A stretch of 64,000 nt of DNA from Planctomycetota bacterium (GCA_021805985.1 JAJZDN010000001.1:62001-126000); one strand, 5' to 3'; positions 8,756 to 17,002 are shown, numbered from the stretch's first letter. Notes: a model not told the origin generated them from the letters alone. Made by a program: numbers and translations.

Positions 8756-9241
8756 TTACACCGCTGCCAGCCCCTGCACGCGCCGCCATGCGGAAAGCTG
8801 CCCAGCGTGGTAGCCCTCATGCCATGTGCCGTACATAAAAATGGTATGGCCGATGGTCGGAAATCGTTCGCGGCGGGCGGGGTCCGGGTGCTCCTGGGCG
8901 AGTTGTTCGGGCTTCACAGTTTTGAGCCGCTCAATAATCTGTGCCCGAATCGCCGCCAAATGATCCAGATAAAACTGTTTGGGCTTATAGAGCGTTTTAT
9001 CCGCACTGGGGGTGCTGCCGCCGCCGTAAACATCTTTCCAGTTTGCATCCAGCGCCGGAGCCGTTCCGCCCAGCAATGCCAAAAAATTTCCTTCTACCAG
9101 CAGCAGGTGTCCCAGCACCCATGCCGGATGGTTGGTTTTGGGAGCCGGTTGCAGCGTCATTTGATCATCTTTCAGATCAGAGACCAGTTTCAGTGTGGCA
9201 TTGCGCGTGTGGGTAATTGTCGCGATAAAAGCTTCGAGCAT
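8756..9241 (-). CDS. DinB-family protein (first of a tandem pair)
   Basis: This 161-aa DinB-like protein starts MLEAFIATI at 9241, with AGGAG seven bases upstream. The longer frame to 9361 runs into the upstream ThiF-like gene and lacks a ribosome site, so I reject it. Motifs: TNHPAWVLGHLLLVEGN, DANWKDVYGGGSTPSADK, and GTWHEGYHAGQLSAWRRVQG, with histidines placed for a metal site. It sits only 37 bases after the ThiF/MoeB-like gene on the same strand, so it is probably transcribed with that sulfur-carrier operon. The DinB superfamily contains thiol S-transferases, which would fit a sulfur context, but no substrate can be assigned. Confidence 0.85.
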   Translation of the reverse strand: MLEAFIATITHTRNATLKLVSDLKDDQMTLQPAPKTNHPAWVLGHLLLVEGNFLALLGGTAPALDANWKDVYGGGSTPSADKTLYKPKQFYLDHLAAIRAQIIERLKTVKPEQLAQEHPDPARRERFPTIGHTIFMYGTWHEGYHAGQLSAWRRVQGLAAV

Positions 9242-9278
9242 GGGAAAACTCCTGAAAGAGGTTAACAAAATACCAAAT

Positions 9279-10373
9279 TTAACTGCCAACATACTTGGCA
9301 TAAATCGCCTTGGCCACGGCGGCCTCGTGCGTGCCTTTAATAATAGCTCGACCATCGGCAAAAAGCGTCAGTTCATATTCTTTCCGCCGCTCACCCTGCC
9401 CTTCACCAATGGCGCATTTAAGCATAAATTTGTTAAAACTCGGTGTGCCCACCGCCCGCAAATTTGCCGCAATGTGGTCAAAATCCACCTTGCCGCCCGC
9501 CGGCTGGGAAATCTGAACGGCGTTTCGTCCGCACAAGGCCGTGGTGCTGGAACCGAATTTCCCGGACAAATACTCATAGTTATGATGTTTACACGCCGGG
9601 CAATCCGCAATTTCCCGTGCCCGTGAAACATTCAACTGCTGGAATCGATTATCCCACAAATCAAAACTAAAGAGCCGCGTGCTCACCGCATCAATATTGC
9701 CGGTCAACAGCTTCATGGCTTCCATAGCCTGCCAGCTGGCCACCACATTAACCGTCGGCCCCAGCACGCCTGCCGTATCACACGTCGGATTCATTCCCGC
9801 CGGCGGAGAAGTTTCAAAAATGCACCGCAGGCATGGGGTAATACCGGGACGGATCACCATGCCTAAGCCCATGGCGCTGATACACGCCCCGTAAATCCAG
9901 GGGATATTGAGCTTGATGGAAACATCGTTGATCAAAAACCGTGTTTCAAAGTTATCCGTGCCATCCAGCAGCAGATGTTTATCTTTGGCGTATTGTTCAA
10001 TATTATTATGATTCACATCCGCCACCACCGCCTCCACGTGCACATCAGAATTTATGCCCGCGATTTTGCGCTGTGCCGCGATTGATTTCGGCAACTGATC
10101 TTTGATATCCTGCTGATCAAAGAGCACCTGCCGCTGCAAATTGTTCAGTTCAATAAAGTCACGGTCAATAATGGTCATGTGCCCGACGCCGGCGCGTGAA
10201 AGTGTATTGGCCAACACCGTGCCCAAAGCTCCGCAACCGACCATCAACACCCGCGCCGCTTTCAGCTTCTTCTGCCCCTCTACGCCAATCGGTGCCCAAA
10301 GCATCTGCCGGTTATACCGCGCCAAAGACGGGTCCGCTTTCTCCAATTGTTCCGCTAATTCAGAAATTGCCAT
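9279..10373 (-). CDS. ThiF/MoeB/HesA-family sulfur-carrier adenylyltransferase
   Basis: A 364-aa E1-like enzyme that should adenylate the C-terminal Gly-Gly of the MoaD/ThiS-like protein encoded two genes upstream, as the first step to a thiocarboxylate. VLMVGCGALGTVLANTL (about 43-58) is the ATP-binding Rossmann motif; FIELNNLQRQVLF contains the conserved Asn and Arg. The zinc cysteines are C181/C184 (CLRC) and C258/C261 (CPAC), and C198 in PTCDTAGVLGP is at the position of the conserved catalytic cysteine. About 100 residues follow the last zinc Cys, longer than minimal MoeB/ThiF, with no rhodanese signature seen. AAGGA lies five bases before the ATG, and the NIL gene ends two bases upstream, so the genes are co-translated. 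Confidence 0.92.
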   Translation of the reverse strand: MAISELAEQLEKADPSLARYNRQMLWAPIGVEGQKKLKAARVLMVGCGALGTVLANTLSRAGVGHMTIIDRDFIELNNLQRQVLFDQQDIKDQLPKSIAAQRKIAGINSDVHVEAVVADVNHNNIEQYAKDKHLLLDGTDNFETRFLINDVSIKLNIPWIYGACISAMGLGMVIRPGITPCLRCIFETSPPAGMNPTCDTAGVLGPTVNVVASWQAMEAMKLLTGNIDAVSTRLFSFDLWDNRFQQLNVSRAREIADCPACKHHNYEYLSGKFGSSTTALCGRNAVQISQPAGGKVDFDHIAANLRAVGTPSFNKFMLKCAIGEGQGERRKEYELTLFADGRAIIKGTHEAAVAKAIYAKYVGS

Positions 10374-10375
10374 AT

Positions 10376-10630
10376 TTATCCTTCAACTACGCTGCCTTCA
10401 ATGGGTTCCACCGTGACGCCCTGCTCCCGCAAAAACGTCAGTGCGGCGGCTACATCCCGGCTTTCACCCTCAAACAATACCGCCATGATCCCGATTTCCG
10501 CAGTCACACTGGCCTGCCGAATGTCAAAACTGACGTTGGGAAATTGCCGGGCCATACGCCACAGCGCTGGTGTTTCCACCATTGCTTTTCCGTTGAACGT
10601 CAGCCAAACGCGTTTGCTGGTTTTAGCCAT
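10376..10630 (-). CDS. NIL-domain protein
   Basis: This 84-aa protein consists almost wholly of a NIL domain (ACT/ferredoxin-like alpha-beta sandwich), with VWLTFNGKAMVETPALWRMA, FPNVSFDIRQASV and a C-terminal REQGVTVEPIEG. NIL domains occur at the C-terminus of methionine ABC transporter ATPases, where they sense methionine, and beside ferredoxin domains in proteins needed for homocysteine synthesis. Its Shine-Dalgarno GGAGGA is formed by the codons for the C-terminal Gly-Gly of the upstream MoaD-like protein. It may sense methionine or deliver sulfur for this operon; the exact role is unknown. Confidence 0.85.
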   Translation of the reverse strand: MAKTSKRVWLTFNGKAMVETPALWRMARQFPNVSFDIRQASVTAEIGIMAVLFEGESRDVAAALTFLREQGVTVEPIEGSVVEG

Positions 10631-10632
10631 GT

Positions 10633-10908
10633 TTATCCTCCGGCAATGGCGGGTACTACGCTAATATCATCGCCATCCTTAATGGGGGTTTGCAGGTTAT
10701 TCAAAAAGCGGATGTCTTCATCATTGACATAGATATTTACAAAGCGATTCAATTCGCCCGGCTGTTTATAGAGTCGCTTTTCCATGCCGCTGAATTGCGC
10801 GCATAGATTTTTCAACGCCTCATCCACCGTGCCCGCCTGCACTTCCACCATATCCGCACCATTGGTGACTGATCGCAGGGGAGTGGGAATTCTGATTTTT
10901 ACTGCCAT
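10633..10908 (-). CDS. MoaD/ThiS-family sulfur carrier protein
   Basis: A 91-aa ubiquitin-like sulfur carrier ending in AIAGG, the di-glycine tail that is adenylated and converted to a thiocarboxylate. It begins MAVKIRIPTPLRSVT and contains GTVDEALKNL and FVNIYVNDEDIRFL, NNLQTPIKDGDDISVVPA, the beta-grasp pattern of MoaD. The ATG at 10908 with GGAG six bases upstream is preferred to the ATG four codons earlier. It is one base-pair step from the NIL gene and about 100 bases from the threonine-synthase-like gene. With no MoaA, MoaE or thiazole genes near, cofactor synthesis is less likely than amino-acid sulfur transfer. The SAM-I riboswitch upstream supports that reading. Confidence 0.92.
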   Translation of the reverse strand: MAVKIRIPTPLRSVTNGADMVEVQAGTVDEALKNLCAQFSGMEKRLYKQPGELNRFVNIYVNDEDIRFLNNLQTPIKDGDDISVVPAIAGG

Positions 10909-11008
10909 AATTTTCTCCATATTTAAGTGCGGGGTTATCCGCGCTTAGCAATTTTTTCAATCCTTATTACCACCGGCATAAAGCCGGGGGCTCACTATTG
11001 CGTTTGCA

Positions 11009-12283
11009 TTATACGCCAGCCGGAACCTTTGCCGGCGTCTTGGCCTGCTGTGCCTGATACGTGGCCATCAGGGCGTCAAACGCATCAAGTTTTGGCGGAA
11101 TGGACGTCGGCGGCTCCAACTGATCCACGACCACTTCCACCGTTTTTAATCCATTGCCCGTGATGCATACACAAATACTCTCATCCCGCGGAATCCGCCC
11201 ACTGTTAATTAACTTTATGGTGGCAGCCAATGTGGTGCCGCCCGCCGGTTCAGTCCAGGTGCCTTCTGTGCGTGCCAGAAGTTTAATGGCATCAACAATT
11301 TCCGCATCGGTCGCATCTTCGCCCCAACCGCCGGATTGCTTAACCGCCTGCACCACATAAAAGCCATCCGCCGGATTACCGATGGCAATGCTTTTGGCGA
11401 TGGTTTTGGGTTTCTGCGGTTTAATCAGATCATGTCCGGCGCGAATCGCCTCTACCACGGGATTGCATCCGGCGGCCTGAGCAGAATAAATTTTTGGAGC
11501 ATTATCCGCCACCAGCCCCAGATCAATAAATTCCTGATACGCTTTGTAAATCTTGGGCAAAATGGTGCCGCCCGCAGTCGGGCATACGGTGTGCTTCGGC
11601 AACCGCCAGCCCAATTGCTCGGCCACCTCAAAGCCAAAGGTCTTGGCCCCTTCGGTATAAAATGGTCGCAGATTCACATTCACAATCGCCCATTTATATT
11701 TGTCGGCAATTTCCGAACACAGACGATTAACATCATCATAATTGCCCTCAATGCGCACCATGGTGGGGCCAAAAATCAGGGATCCCAGCACCTTGCCTTG
11801 CTCAAGATCATGCGGGATCATGACAAATGCCTTCAGCCCCGCAACCGCCGCGTGCGCTGCCACGCTGTTGGCTAAATTGCCGGTGCTGGCGCAGCCCACG
11901 GTGTCATAGCCCAATTCAATAGCTTTGGTAATGGCAACCGAAACCACGCGCTCTTTATAGCTCCACGTGGGATAATTAGCCGAGTCATCTTTAATGTATA
12001 ACTCTTTAACGCCCAGAACCTTTTCCAGGTTGTGCGCGCGGCGCAAAGGCGTCCACCCGGAAGACAACCCGGCCTTAGGTTCGCCATTAATGGGAAGTAA
12101 ATCGCGATAACGCCATAAATTCCGTGGTTTGCTTTCTATGGATTCACGCGTGACTTTGCCGCGCATGGCCGCGTAATCATATTGAACCTCCAGCGGCCCA
12201 AAGCATACTTCGCACACATGCACGCCTTTTTGCGGGTATTTCTCCCCGCATTCTCGGCACTTGAGTCCCAGCACATACGACAT
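11009..12283 (-). CDS. thrC: Threonine-synthase-family PLP enzyme, riboswitch-controlled; possible homocysteine synthase
   Basis: A 424-aa fold-type II PLP enzyme. Residues 9-27 form a four-Cys zinc ribbon (C9, C12, C24, C27). TPLRRAHNLE and NYPTWSYKERV place the PLP lysine at about residue 110, in the position of the PTxSFKDR motif of threonine synthases. GCASTGNLANSVAAHAA binds cofactor phosphate; TGNGLKT near the C-terminus is also typical. Threonine synthase converts O-phosphohomoserine to threonine. Here the gene follows a SAM-I riboswitch and leads an operon with a sulfur carrier, a NIL protein and an activating enzyme, which is unusual for threonine synthesis. Sulfur addition to O-phosphohomoserine, or another sulfur-amino-acid step, is plausible. 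ThrC-family membership is firm; the altered reaction is inference. Confidence 0.9.
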   Translation of the reverse strand: MSYVLGLKCRECGEKYPQKGVHVCEVCFGPLEVQYDYAAMRGKVTRESIESKPRNLWRYRDLLPINGEPKAGLSSGWTPLRRAHNLEKVLGVKELYIKDDSANYPTWSYKERVVSVAITKAIELGYDTVGCASTGNLANSVAAHAAVAGLKAFVMIPHDLEQGKVLGSLIFGPTMVRIEGNYDDVNRLCSEIADKYKWAIVNVNLRPFYTEGAKTFGFEVAEQLGWRLPKHTVCPTAGGTILPKIYKAYQEFIDLGLVADNAPKIYSAQAAGCNPVVEAIRAGHDLIKPQKPKTIAKSIAIGNPADGFYVVQAVKQSGGWGEDATDAEIVDAIKLLARTEGTWTEPAGGTTLAATIKLINSGRIPRDESICVCITGNGLKTVEVVVDQLEPPTSIPPKLDAFDALMATYQAQQAKTPAKVPAGV

Positions 12284-12333
12284 TTACAACCTCCGCCCGG
12301 CTACACCAGCATGGTGATTGATCCGGAAAATAA

Positions 12334-12391
12334 CGCGGCCTCTTATCAGGATGCACCGTTTTAGGATGCTGATTCCCGATAAGAGGCCGCG
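12334..12391 (-). terminator. Riboswitch expression-platform terminator hairpin
   Basis: Arms at 12334-12347 and 12378-12391 are complementary over 14 bases (core GCGGCCTCTTATC), with a 30-base loop. On the minus strand the stem is followed by TTATTTT. The CTTATC in its upstream arm (minus sense) can pair instead with GATAAG from the 3' side of riboswitch helix P1. This provides the usual antiterminator/terminator switch: SAM bound gives the terminator and low expression. Confidence 0.88.
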
Positions 12392-12419
12392 CGATAAAAC
12401 CAAAAGAGACGCTGATCCG

Positions 12420-12555
12420 CTTATCTATCCCCAGGTTCGCCGGAAATTCCGGCAAGCGGGAGGGAATTAGCACCCGCTTCTTACACCATAAAAGGCGTAA
12501 AGATGGGTTGCTGTGCCGTCAACGGGCCCGTCCCTCAGGCACTCTTGATAAGAGC
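12420..12555 (-). ncRNA. SAM-I (S-box) riboswitch
   Basis: Read on the minus strand from 12555, the sequence has the S-box core in order: CTCTTATCAAGAG, GAGGGACGGGCCCG, CAGCAACC, a P3 hairpin built from CTTTACGCC and GGTGTAAG, GGTGCTAATTCC, a small GCCGGAATTTCCGGC hairpin, and a closing GATAAG that pairs with the initial CTTATC. These match the consensus of the S-adenosylmethionine class I riboswitch. The size (about 136 nt) is typical. A terminator hairpin follows at 12334-12391 and the threonine-synthase-like gene starts at 12283, so SAM should repress that operon. Confidence 0.97.
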
Positions 12556-12705
12556 CTTATTCAATTGTCAAGGGAAATAGTAGAATCCTTAGCCCATATT
12601 GTCAAGACTTCTTCAAACACAGTGACGGGTTGCGAAAATTTGAACTACCACGCTGTTGTATTACACTATCCTGCAATCACGGCCTGCGTGGCGTTTGGAG
12701 CAACT

Positions 12706-12885
12706 ATGCACGACCCGGACATTTTACTGCCCGCTGAACCCCAAGCCTCTAAGTCAGCATGTATTATGGTCGTGCTGATTTTATTTGTTGTTGCGATTTC
12801 CGCCATTGCGGTAGTGAACTGGAAAGTGGGGCGCGGTGTGCCCATTTCGCGCGGCTCAATCGCCGGGGGACATCATCGTCCATGA
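12706..12885 (+). CDS. Small single-pass membrane protein, hypothetical
   Basis: A 59-aa ORF starting MHDPDILLPAEPQ with GGAG five bases upstream. Residues about 25-47 (CIMVVLILFVVAISAIAVV) form one strong transmembrane helix, followed by a basic, glycine-rich tail. It is divergent from the riboswitch operon, and a plausible promoter (TTGAAC, 16 bases, TACACT) lies just upstream. Its last 13 bases overlap the 3' end of the convergent nucleotidyltransferase. I do not recognise a family. The ribosome site and clean helix make it a likely real small gene, but it is short. Confidence 0.5.
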   Translation: MHDPDILLPAEPQASKSACIMVVLILFVVAISAIAVVNWKVGRGVPISRGSIAGGHHRP

Positions 12886-14117
12886 ATTAACTCTTCCGCC
12901 GCCTTCAGCGCACTGGGCCGATCAGTAAACTTGTCCTCCAATTGACGATCATAGAGTTCTTCGAGCCATCGCTTAAATCGCGGTCCGGGTTTTACACCCA
13001 TGGCAATTAAATCGCTGCCATCGACGAATCGCTCCGGTGCCAGGGGCTTTTTTTTCAGTTCCGTAATATATTCAGTTAATCCCCGGAGTTCATCATCACG
13101 CTGTTCCGTGGCGTAAAGTGCCAGCAGATCCGCTGACCAGATATGGGCCAACAGTCGTTTAAAGGCGGCTAATCGTAGCGTGCGCCATTGGGCAATTATC
13201 GGCAAATTGGTTAAAAGCCATTGCGTCCACTGCGTTTCTTCCGAGCTTAGAACCAGATTTGTCTGCAATGCTGTGGTTTGTCGGACCAGTGCTGCGGCAT
13301 CATGCCTGTGGTCTTCAATAAGGTCTAAAACCGTAGCTGCCAAGGCCAGAGGGAAAGACGTTTTTTTAGGCAGCGCCGCCAGCCGGGACAAGTTCGTACC
13401 CGCCTTGTCCATCGCCGCATATTCCGGCCAGAAGCTTTGCAGCAGCCCGCTGCGGGCCAGCATCTGAACTGCACTGTGTCGCTGCGGGGCAATCAGCATT
13501 TTACGCAGTTCCAGGCCGATGCGTTCGCGGCTGATTTCTGCAAGACGGCTGGCATGGGTTACGATGGCTGTCCATGTCGCTGGTTCAATGGAAAAGTTCA
13601 AACGCGCCGCAAAGCGCATCGCCCGCATCATCCGCAGGTGATCTTCACGGAACCTGTGGGCCGGCTCGCCAATGGCCCGGAGAATTCTGGCGTTAATATC
13701 CTCCTGCCCGCCAACGTAATCAATGAGCTTCTCGGCCATGGGATCAAAAAATAATCCATTGCAGGTAAAATCACGCCTTTGGGCATCATGCTCGGCGGTG
13801 GTAAAATGAACCGTATCAGGTCGGCGGCCATCTGAATAAACGCCGTCGGTGCGGAATGTGGCTACCTCCATAGGGCGGTTACAATGGCGCACCATTACCA
13901 CGCCAAACGCCGCGCCGACATGCATGCTGCGGGGAAAAAGTCTCATGACCTGTTCCGGGTGGGCGGACGTAGCAATATCATAATCTTCCGGCGTGTTGCC
14001 CATGATCTGATCGCGCACGCATCCGCCGGCAAAATAAGCCTCAAAACCCGATGCCTGCAATGTCTGCACAACCTCGGCGGCAATCCGCCGCGGGTCTGAT
14101 ATGTTTAACTCATCCAT
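12873..14117 (-). CDS. CCA tRNA nucleotidyltransferase / poly(A) polymerase family protein
   Basis: A 414-aa class II nucleotidyltransferase, expected to add or repair the 3' CCA of tRNA. FAGGCVRDQIMG and EDYDIATSA carry the G(G/S) motif and the catalytic Asp pair (DYD, about residues 41-43). RRDFTCNGLFFDP is the ribose-selecting motif, and RFREDHLRMMRAMRFAARL is the R-x-EDxLRxLRAxRFA motif shared with bacterial CCA enzymes and poly(A) polymerases. The remaining C-terminal helices are as in class II enzymes. The start at 14117 (MDELNISDP) is chosen because the longer frame to 14252 overlaps the next gene and encodes unlikely basic sequence; the ribosome site is weak. The tRNA-Ile in this window has no encoded CCA, so the host needs such an enzyme. 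Confidence 0.88.
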   Translation of the reverse strand: MDELNISDPRRIAAEVVQTLQASGFEAYFAGGCVRDQIMGNTPEDYDIATSAHPEQVMRLFPRSMHVGAAFGVVMVRHCNRPMEVATFRTDGVYSDGRRPDTVHFTTAEHDAQRRDFTCNGLFFDPMAEKLIDYVGGQEDINARILRAIGEPAHRFREDHLRMMRAMRFAARLNFSIEPATWTAIVTHASRLAEISRERIGLELRKMLIAPQRHSAVQMLARSGLLQSFWPEYAAMDKAGTNLSRLAALPKKTSFPLALAATVLDLIEDHRHDAAALVRQTTALQTNLVLSSEETQWTQWLLTNLPIIAQWRTLRLAAFKRLLAHIWSADLLALYATEQRDDELRGLTEYITELKKKPLAPERFVDGSDLIAMGVKPGPRFKRWLEELYDRQLEDKFTDRPSALKAAEELIHGR

Positions 14118-14157
14118 AGCACAAAGTATACCGGCAGGCCGGCCGCGTGGGCAGTCG

Positions 14158-15804
14158 CTACGGCGACTTCTGCGCCTCAAATGGCATCGCTGGAAGTCCC
14201 GCTTTATTGGCCAGATTGGGTACTGCAACACAACTCCAGCCAAAACGGACAAAGCGGGGATGCTCTACGCCCGTAGCCGATACCACGACTGTATCGCCGA
14301 CAATACGCGCCTTCGCCGAGACAAAGTGGTCATTCTCCCTGGCCAGCTGGAACCAGTTCAGAGCGTTGCCATATCGCAAAACCAGGCCGCCATCTACGTG
14401 TGAGTAGTGAATGACAACATGATTTGTGCCATACATTGCGTTGTGGAATGTCGGACCGGCGAAGGGTAGTTTTTTCCAGCCGTAAGTCTTGGAGAGTGCT
14501 AAAAGCGCCAGGCGATGGCCAACCGCGTGCTTATCCTTAGGATGAATGTTGTTGCCGTTAGTATCAAGAATCTGCTTGGCCCCCGGTCCAATATCCATGG
14601 TGCCCACGATTCCCGAATTTTTTAATTCCGCGGCGGCTTTTTCTTCGGCTTGCCAGATGAGCGGTTCAAACGGCGCATCGTTGCCGTTGGGACCGCACCA
14701 TTTCTGCCCATAGTTAAATGGTGCAATTTGCACAAGGTAGAAAGGAAAATCGCCTTGGTGCCATAAGTGCCGCCATCCCATGATCAAGGCTTTTAGCTGG
14801 GCATAATAATGCGTGTCATGGGACAAAACGTTATTTTCCCCTTGATACCAGATGACGCCGCGAATGGCATAGGGAATCAAGGGATGAATCATGCCATTAA
14901 AAAGCGTGGTGGGATTTTGATGTGGATCGGGGCGCCATGTGCTCTGAAAATCATAAGGATATCCGCCGGGAGCGTTAACCAAGTGGGCGCGATTTTCCGG
15001 CGCGGCCGAGCCATGCAGCGCCGCTTCACACGCCATGGCATGTTTCAGCCAAATTTGTTCTTTTTTCAAGTGAGAGTACTTAAAAAAGCCTACGGGGGCA
15101 GTCCATGCTTCAATGCTCGTGCCACCCCAATCGGCTTCAATTAAGCCGATCGGCACATGGAGTCGCTTTCGCAGCGCGTTGCCAAAAAAATAGGCCACTG
15201 CGCTAAAACCCGCTGCTGTTTTCGGCGTGCAAGGTTGCCATTTCGCCGGGGCCGTCACGTGCGGTCTCCCGGCAAACATCGACTCGACCATCGGCACATG
15301 ATACAGCCGTATCATTTGATGATGTGCCGCCGCCAGAGCGTGACTAAGGTTAGTGCGGTGAAACCAACCCGCCATCGGGTATTGCATATTGGACTGTCCG
15401 GAACAAAGCCACACGTCACCGACGAGAACATCATGCACTACAATCGTATGCTTTCCGTCGCTTACATCCAGGCTTTGTGGTAACGCGCTGGGAGTCAGCA
15501 AATTAAGGTGCGTTTCCCACCGCCCGTCTGACCGCACACGCGTTGTGAAGGTATGGTTTGCGAACCGAATAATGATCCTGTCGCCGGGGGCGCCCCATCC
15601 CCATACCGGGTCGCGCATCCCCCGCTGGAGCACCATGTGATTGGTGAACATGCTGGATAACACCAGTGGCGCATGAGTTGCGCGGGTCAAGCTAAGCGGT
15701 TTGCTGCAGGCTTTGCCCGCGAAAGTAGTGAGCGTAACGCCGGTAAAAATGACAATGGTTAAGCACCATGTTGCTGACAAAATGCAACGTAGGATAGTTT
15801 TCAT
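14158..15804 (-). CDS. Secreted sialate O-acetylesterase-like SGNH hydrolase
   Basis: A 548-aa exported carbohydrate esterase. The N-terminus is a signal peptide (MKTILRCIL, hydrophobic to about residue 30). A beta-sandwich region follows (SSMFTNHMVLQRG), then WLCSGQSNMQYPMAGW with the catalytic Ser at about 138. GVIWYQGENN is the family's block III, and NIHPKDKHAVGHRLAL near residue 460 gives the Asp/His pair. These are the marks of the 9-O-acetylesterase (DUF303) family that removes acetyl groups from sialic acids or acetylated polysaccharides. AGGGA lies seven bases before the ATG. It is the last gene of a carbohydrate locus running from the ROK kinase. Confidence 0.9.
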   Translation of the reverse strand: MKTILRCILSATWCLTIVIFTGVTLTTFAGKACSKPLSLTRATHAPLVLSSMFTNHMVLQRGMRDPVWGWGAPGDRIIIRFANHTFTTRVRSDGRWETHLNLLTPSALPQSLDVSDGKHTIVVHDVLVGDVWLCSGQSNMQYPMAGWFHRTNLSHALAAAHHQMIRLYHVPMVESMFAGRPHVTAPAKWQPCTPKTAAGFSAVAYFFGNALRKRLHVPIGLIEADWGGTSIEAWTAPVGFFKYSHLKKEQIWLKHAMACEAALHGSAAPENRAHLVNAPGGYPYDFQSTWRPDPHQNPTTLFNGMIHPLIPYAIRGVIWYQGENNVLSHDTHYYAQLKALIMGWRHLWHQGDFPFYLVQIAPFNYGQKWCGPNGNDAPFEPLIWQAEEKAAAELKNSGIVGTMDIGPGAKQILDTNGNNIHPKDKHAVGHRLALLALSKTYGWKKLPFAGPTFHNAMYGTNHVVIHYSHVDGGLVLRYGNALNWFQLARENDHFVSAKARIVGDTVVVSATGVEHPRFVRFGWSCVAVPNLANKAGLPAMPFEAQKSP

Positions 15805-15946
15805 GTGGCTGTCCCTTTTTACGTTCGATGACTCGGGTATCCGAAAGTCGGCTTTTCACCTATCGCAATGGTGCCGTGGCCTGGTGCGATCCGATGCAGT
15901 TGTGCGCCTCAAGGGAGCCTTCCGAAGGCACCCCTTATATAGGAAT

Positions 15947-16954
15947 TCACGATCCGGCATCGCGTTCCTCCGCGAGCGCAAGGCCCTTGGCTCCGCTGTG
16001 GATCGTCCATGATTTCCCCTTTGCCCGTACATGGGTGAGCGTCCCGGTAAAGCCTCGATCGGAACCGGGAGAATAAAGAGCGATCGTACCAGAAATATCA
16101 CATTGAAAGCCAAAAAAATTTCGGATAATAATTTCTGCGAACGCCCCGGAACATGAACAATTATACATTTGGGCTGTTGCGACAGCGCCTCGGCTTGCAC
16201 GGTCTGCCGGGAACGATGGCGCAGTTCCGCGGTTTGCCGCATCATCCAGACGTTGGCAGCATTGAGTGACGCAACGACATGGGTATATGTCGGAACACAT
16301 TCCAGCAAATTAGATCGGCCACCGTAATCGGCCAGTGGGCTATAGGGTTTTACCAGTCTCTTCCACCAGAGCGACATTTGCTCTAACTGTTCGATGACCG
16401 GCCGGCCCCGGATAATTTCATTTAAAAATTCTGTATCGCCGGTGGTTTTTATGTAGGTGATAAACTGATTAAACACGACAAAATCATTAAAGCTGTACCA
16501 TGGCCCCACGCCGTGTCCGGTGACCATGTCCTGCGCATAACAACTGTGAATATTAAGTTCAAGCCAGCGTCGCAGCATATTTTTCATATTAACCGGGTCC
16601 AGGAGTGCATGAAGCGTCGCCCAGGTAAAGGTGTCCCAGAAATACATTAAGGATGCGGCGCATTGCGGGCTGCCGGTGATATAAGCACGATGCGCTGTGG
16701 AAAAGCAGCCTCGTACCATGGCCAGCAGGGATACAACCGACACCGGAATCGACGAATCGCACGTGTAGATTCGGGAAGCGGGTTCGCACGTAAGTTTCCA
16801 CGTCCACCGCGTAGTATCGCTGCTCAGTGATGCTGTCGCCATAAAAGCAGACATGATCCCCATTTTTAAGAAAAAACTTCTGCGCCGCGCCGGCATGGGC
16901 GGAAAGGCCGCATGTCATAACCATCGCCCCGATGCACGCCTTAGCTGTTTTCAT
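15947..16954 (-). pseudogene. Decayed chimera: GDSL esterase N-terminus joined to glycosidase C-terminal remnants
   Basis: Three reading frames in succession carry recognisable protein. From the ATG at 16954 (AGGA eight bases upstream) a signal peptide leads into CFYGDSITEQ and RFVDSGVG, the first block of a GDSL/SGNH esterase, until about 16735. The frame then changes and encodes YFWDTFTWATLHALLDPVN, MVTGHGVGPWYSFNDF and a helical region, which looks like an alpha/alpha-toroid glycoside hydrolase of the GH63/trehalase-like type, until about 16170. A third frame adds AEIIIRNFFGFQCD and a beta-rich tail to 15947. The pieces come from two different proteins, so at least one deletion fused them and a second deletion or frameshift broke the rest. 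No full-length product is possible. Confidence 0.8.
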
Positions 16955-17002
16955 CAAAGAATTCCTGATAGGACGGAGAAATAATTCTAAGACTCTCTTT
17001 GT

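Noticed and set aside
8756-9361. Longer start of the first DinB-like gene
   Set aside because: It overlaps the upstream activating-enzyme gene, lacks a ribosome site, and the ATG at 9241 with AGGAG is clearly better.
12500-12560. Reading the 12.42-12.56 kb region as coding (plus-strand ORF from 12508)
   Set aside because: It is the SAM-I riboswitch on the other strand; the real small ORF starts at 12706 with its own ribosome site.
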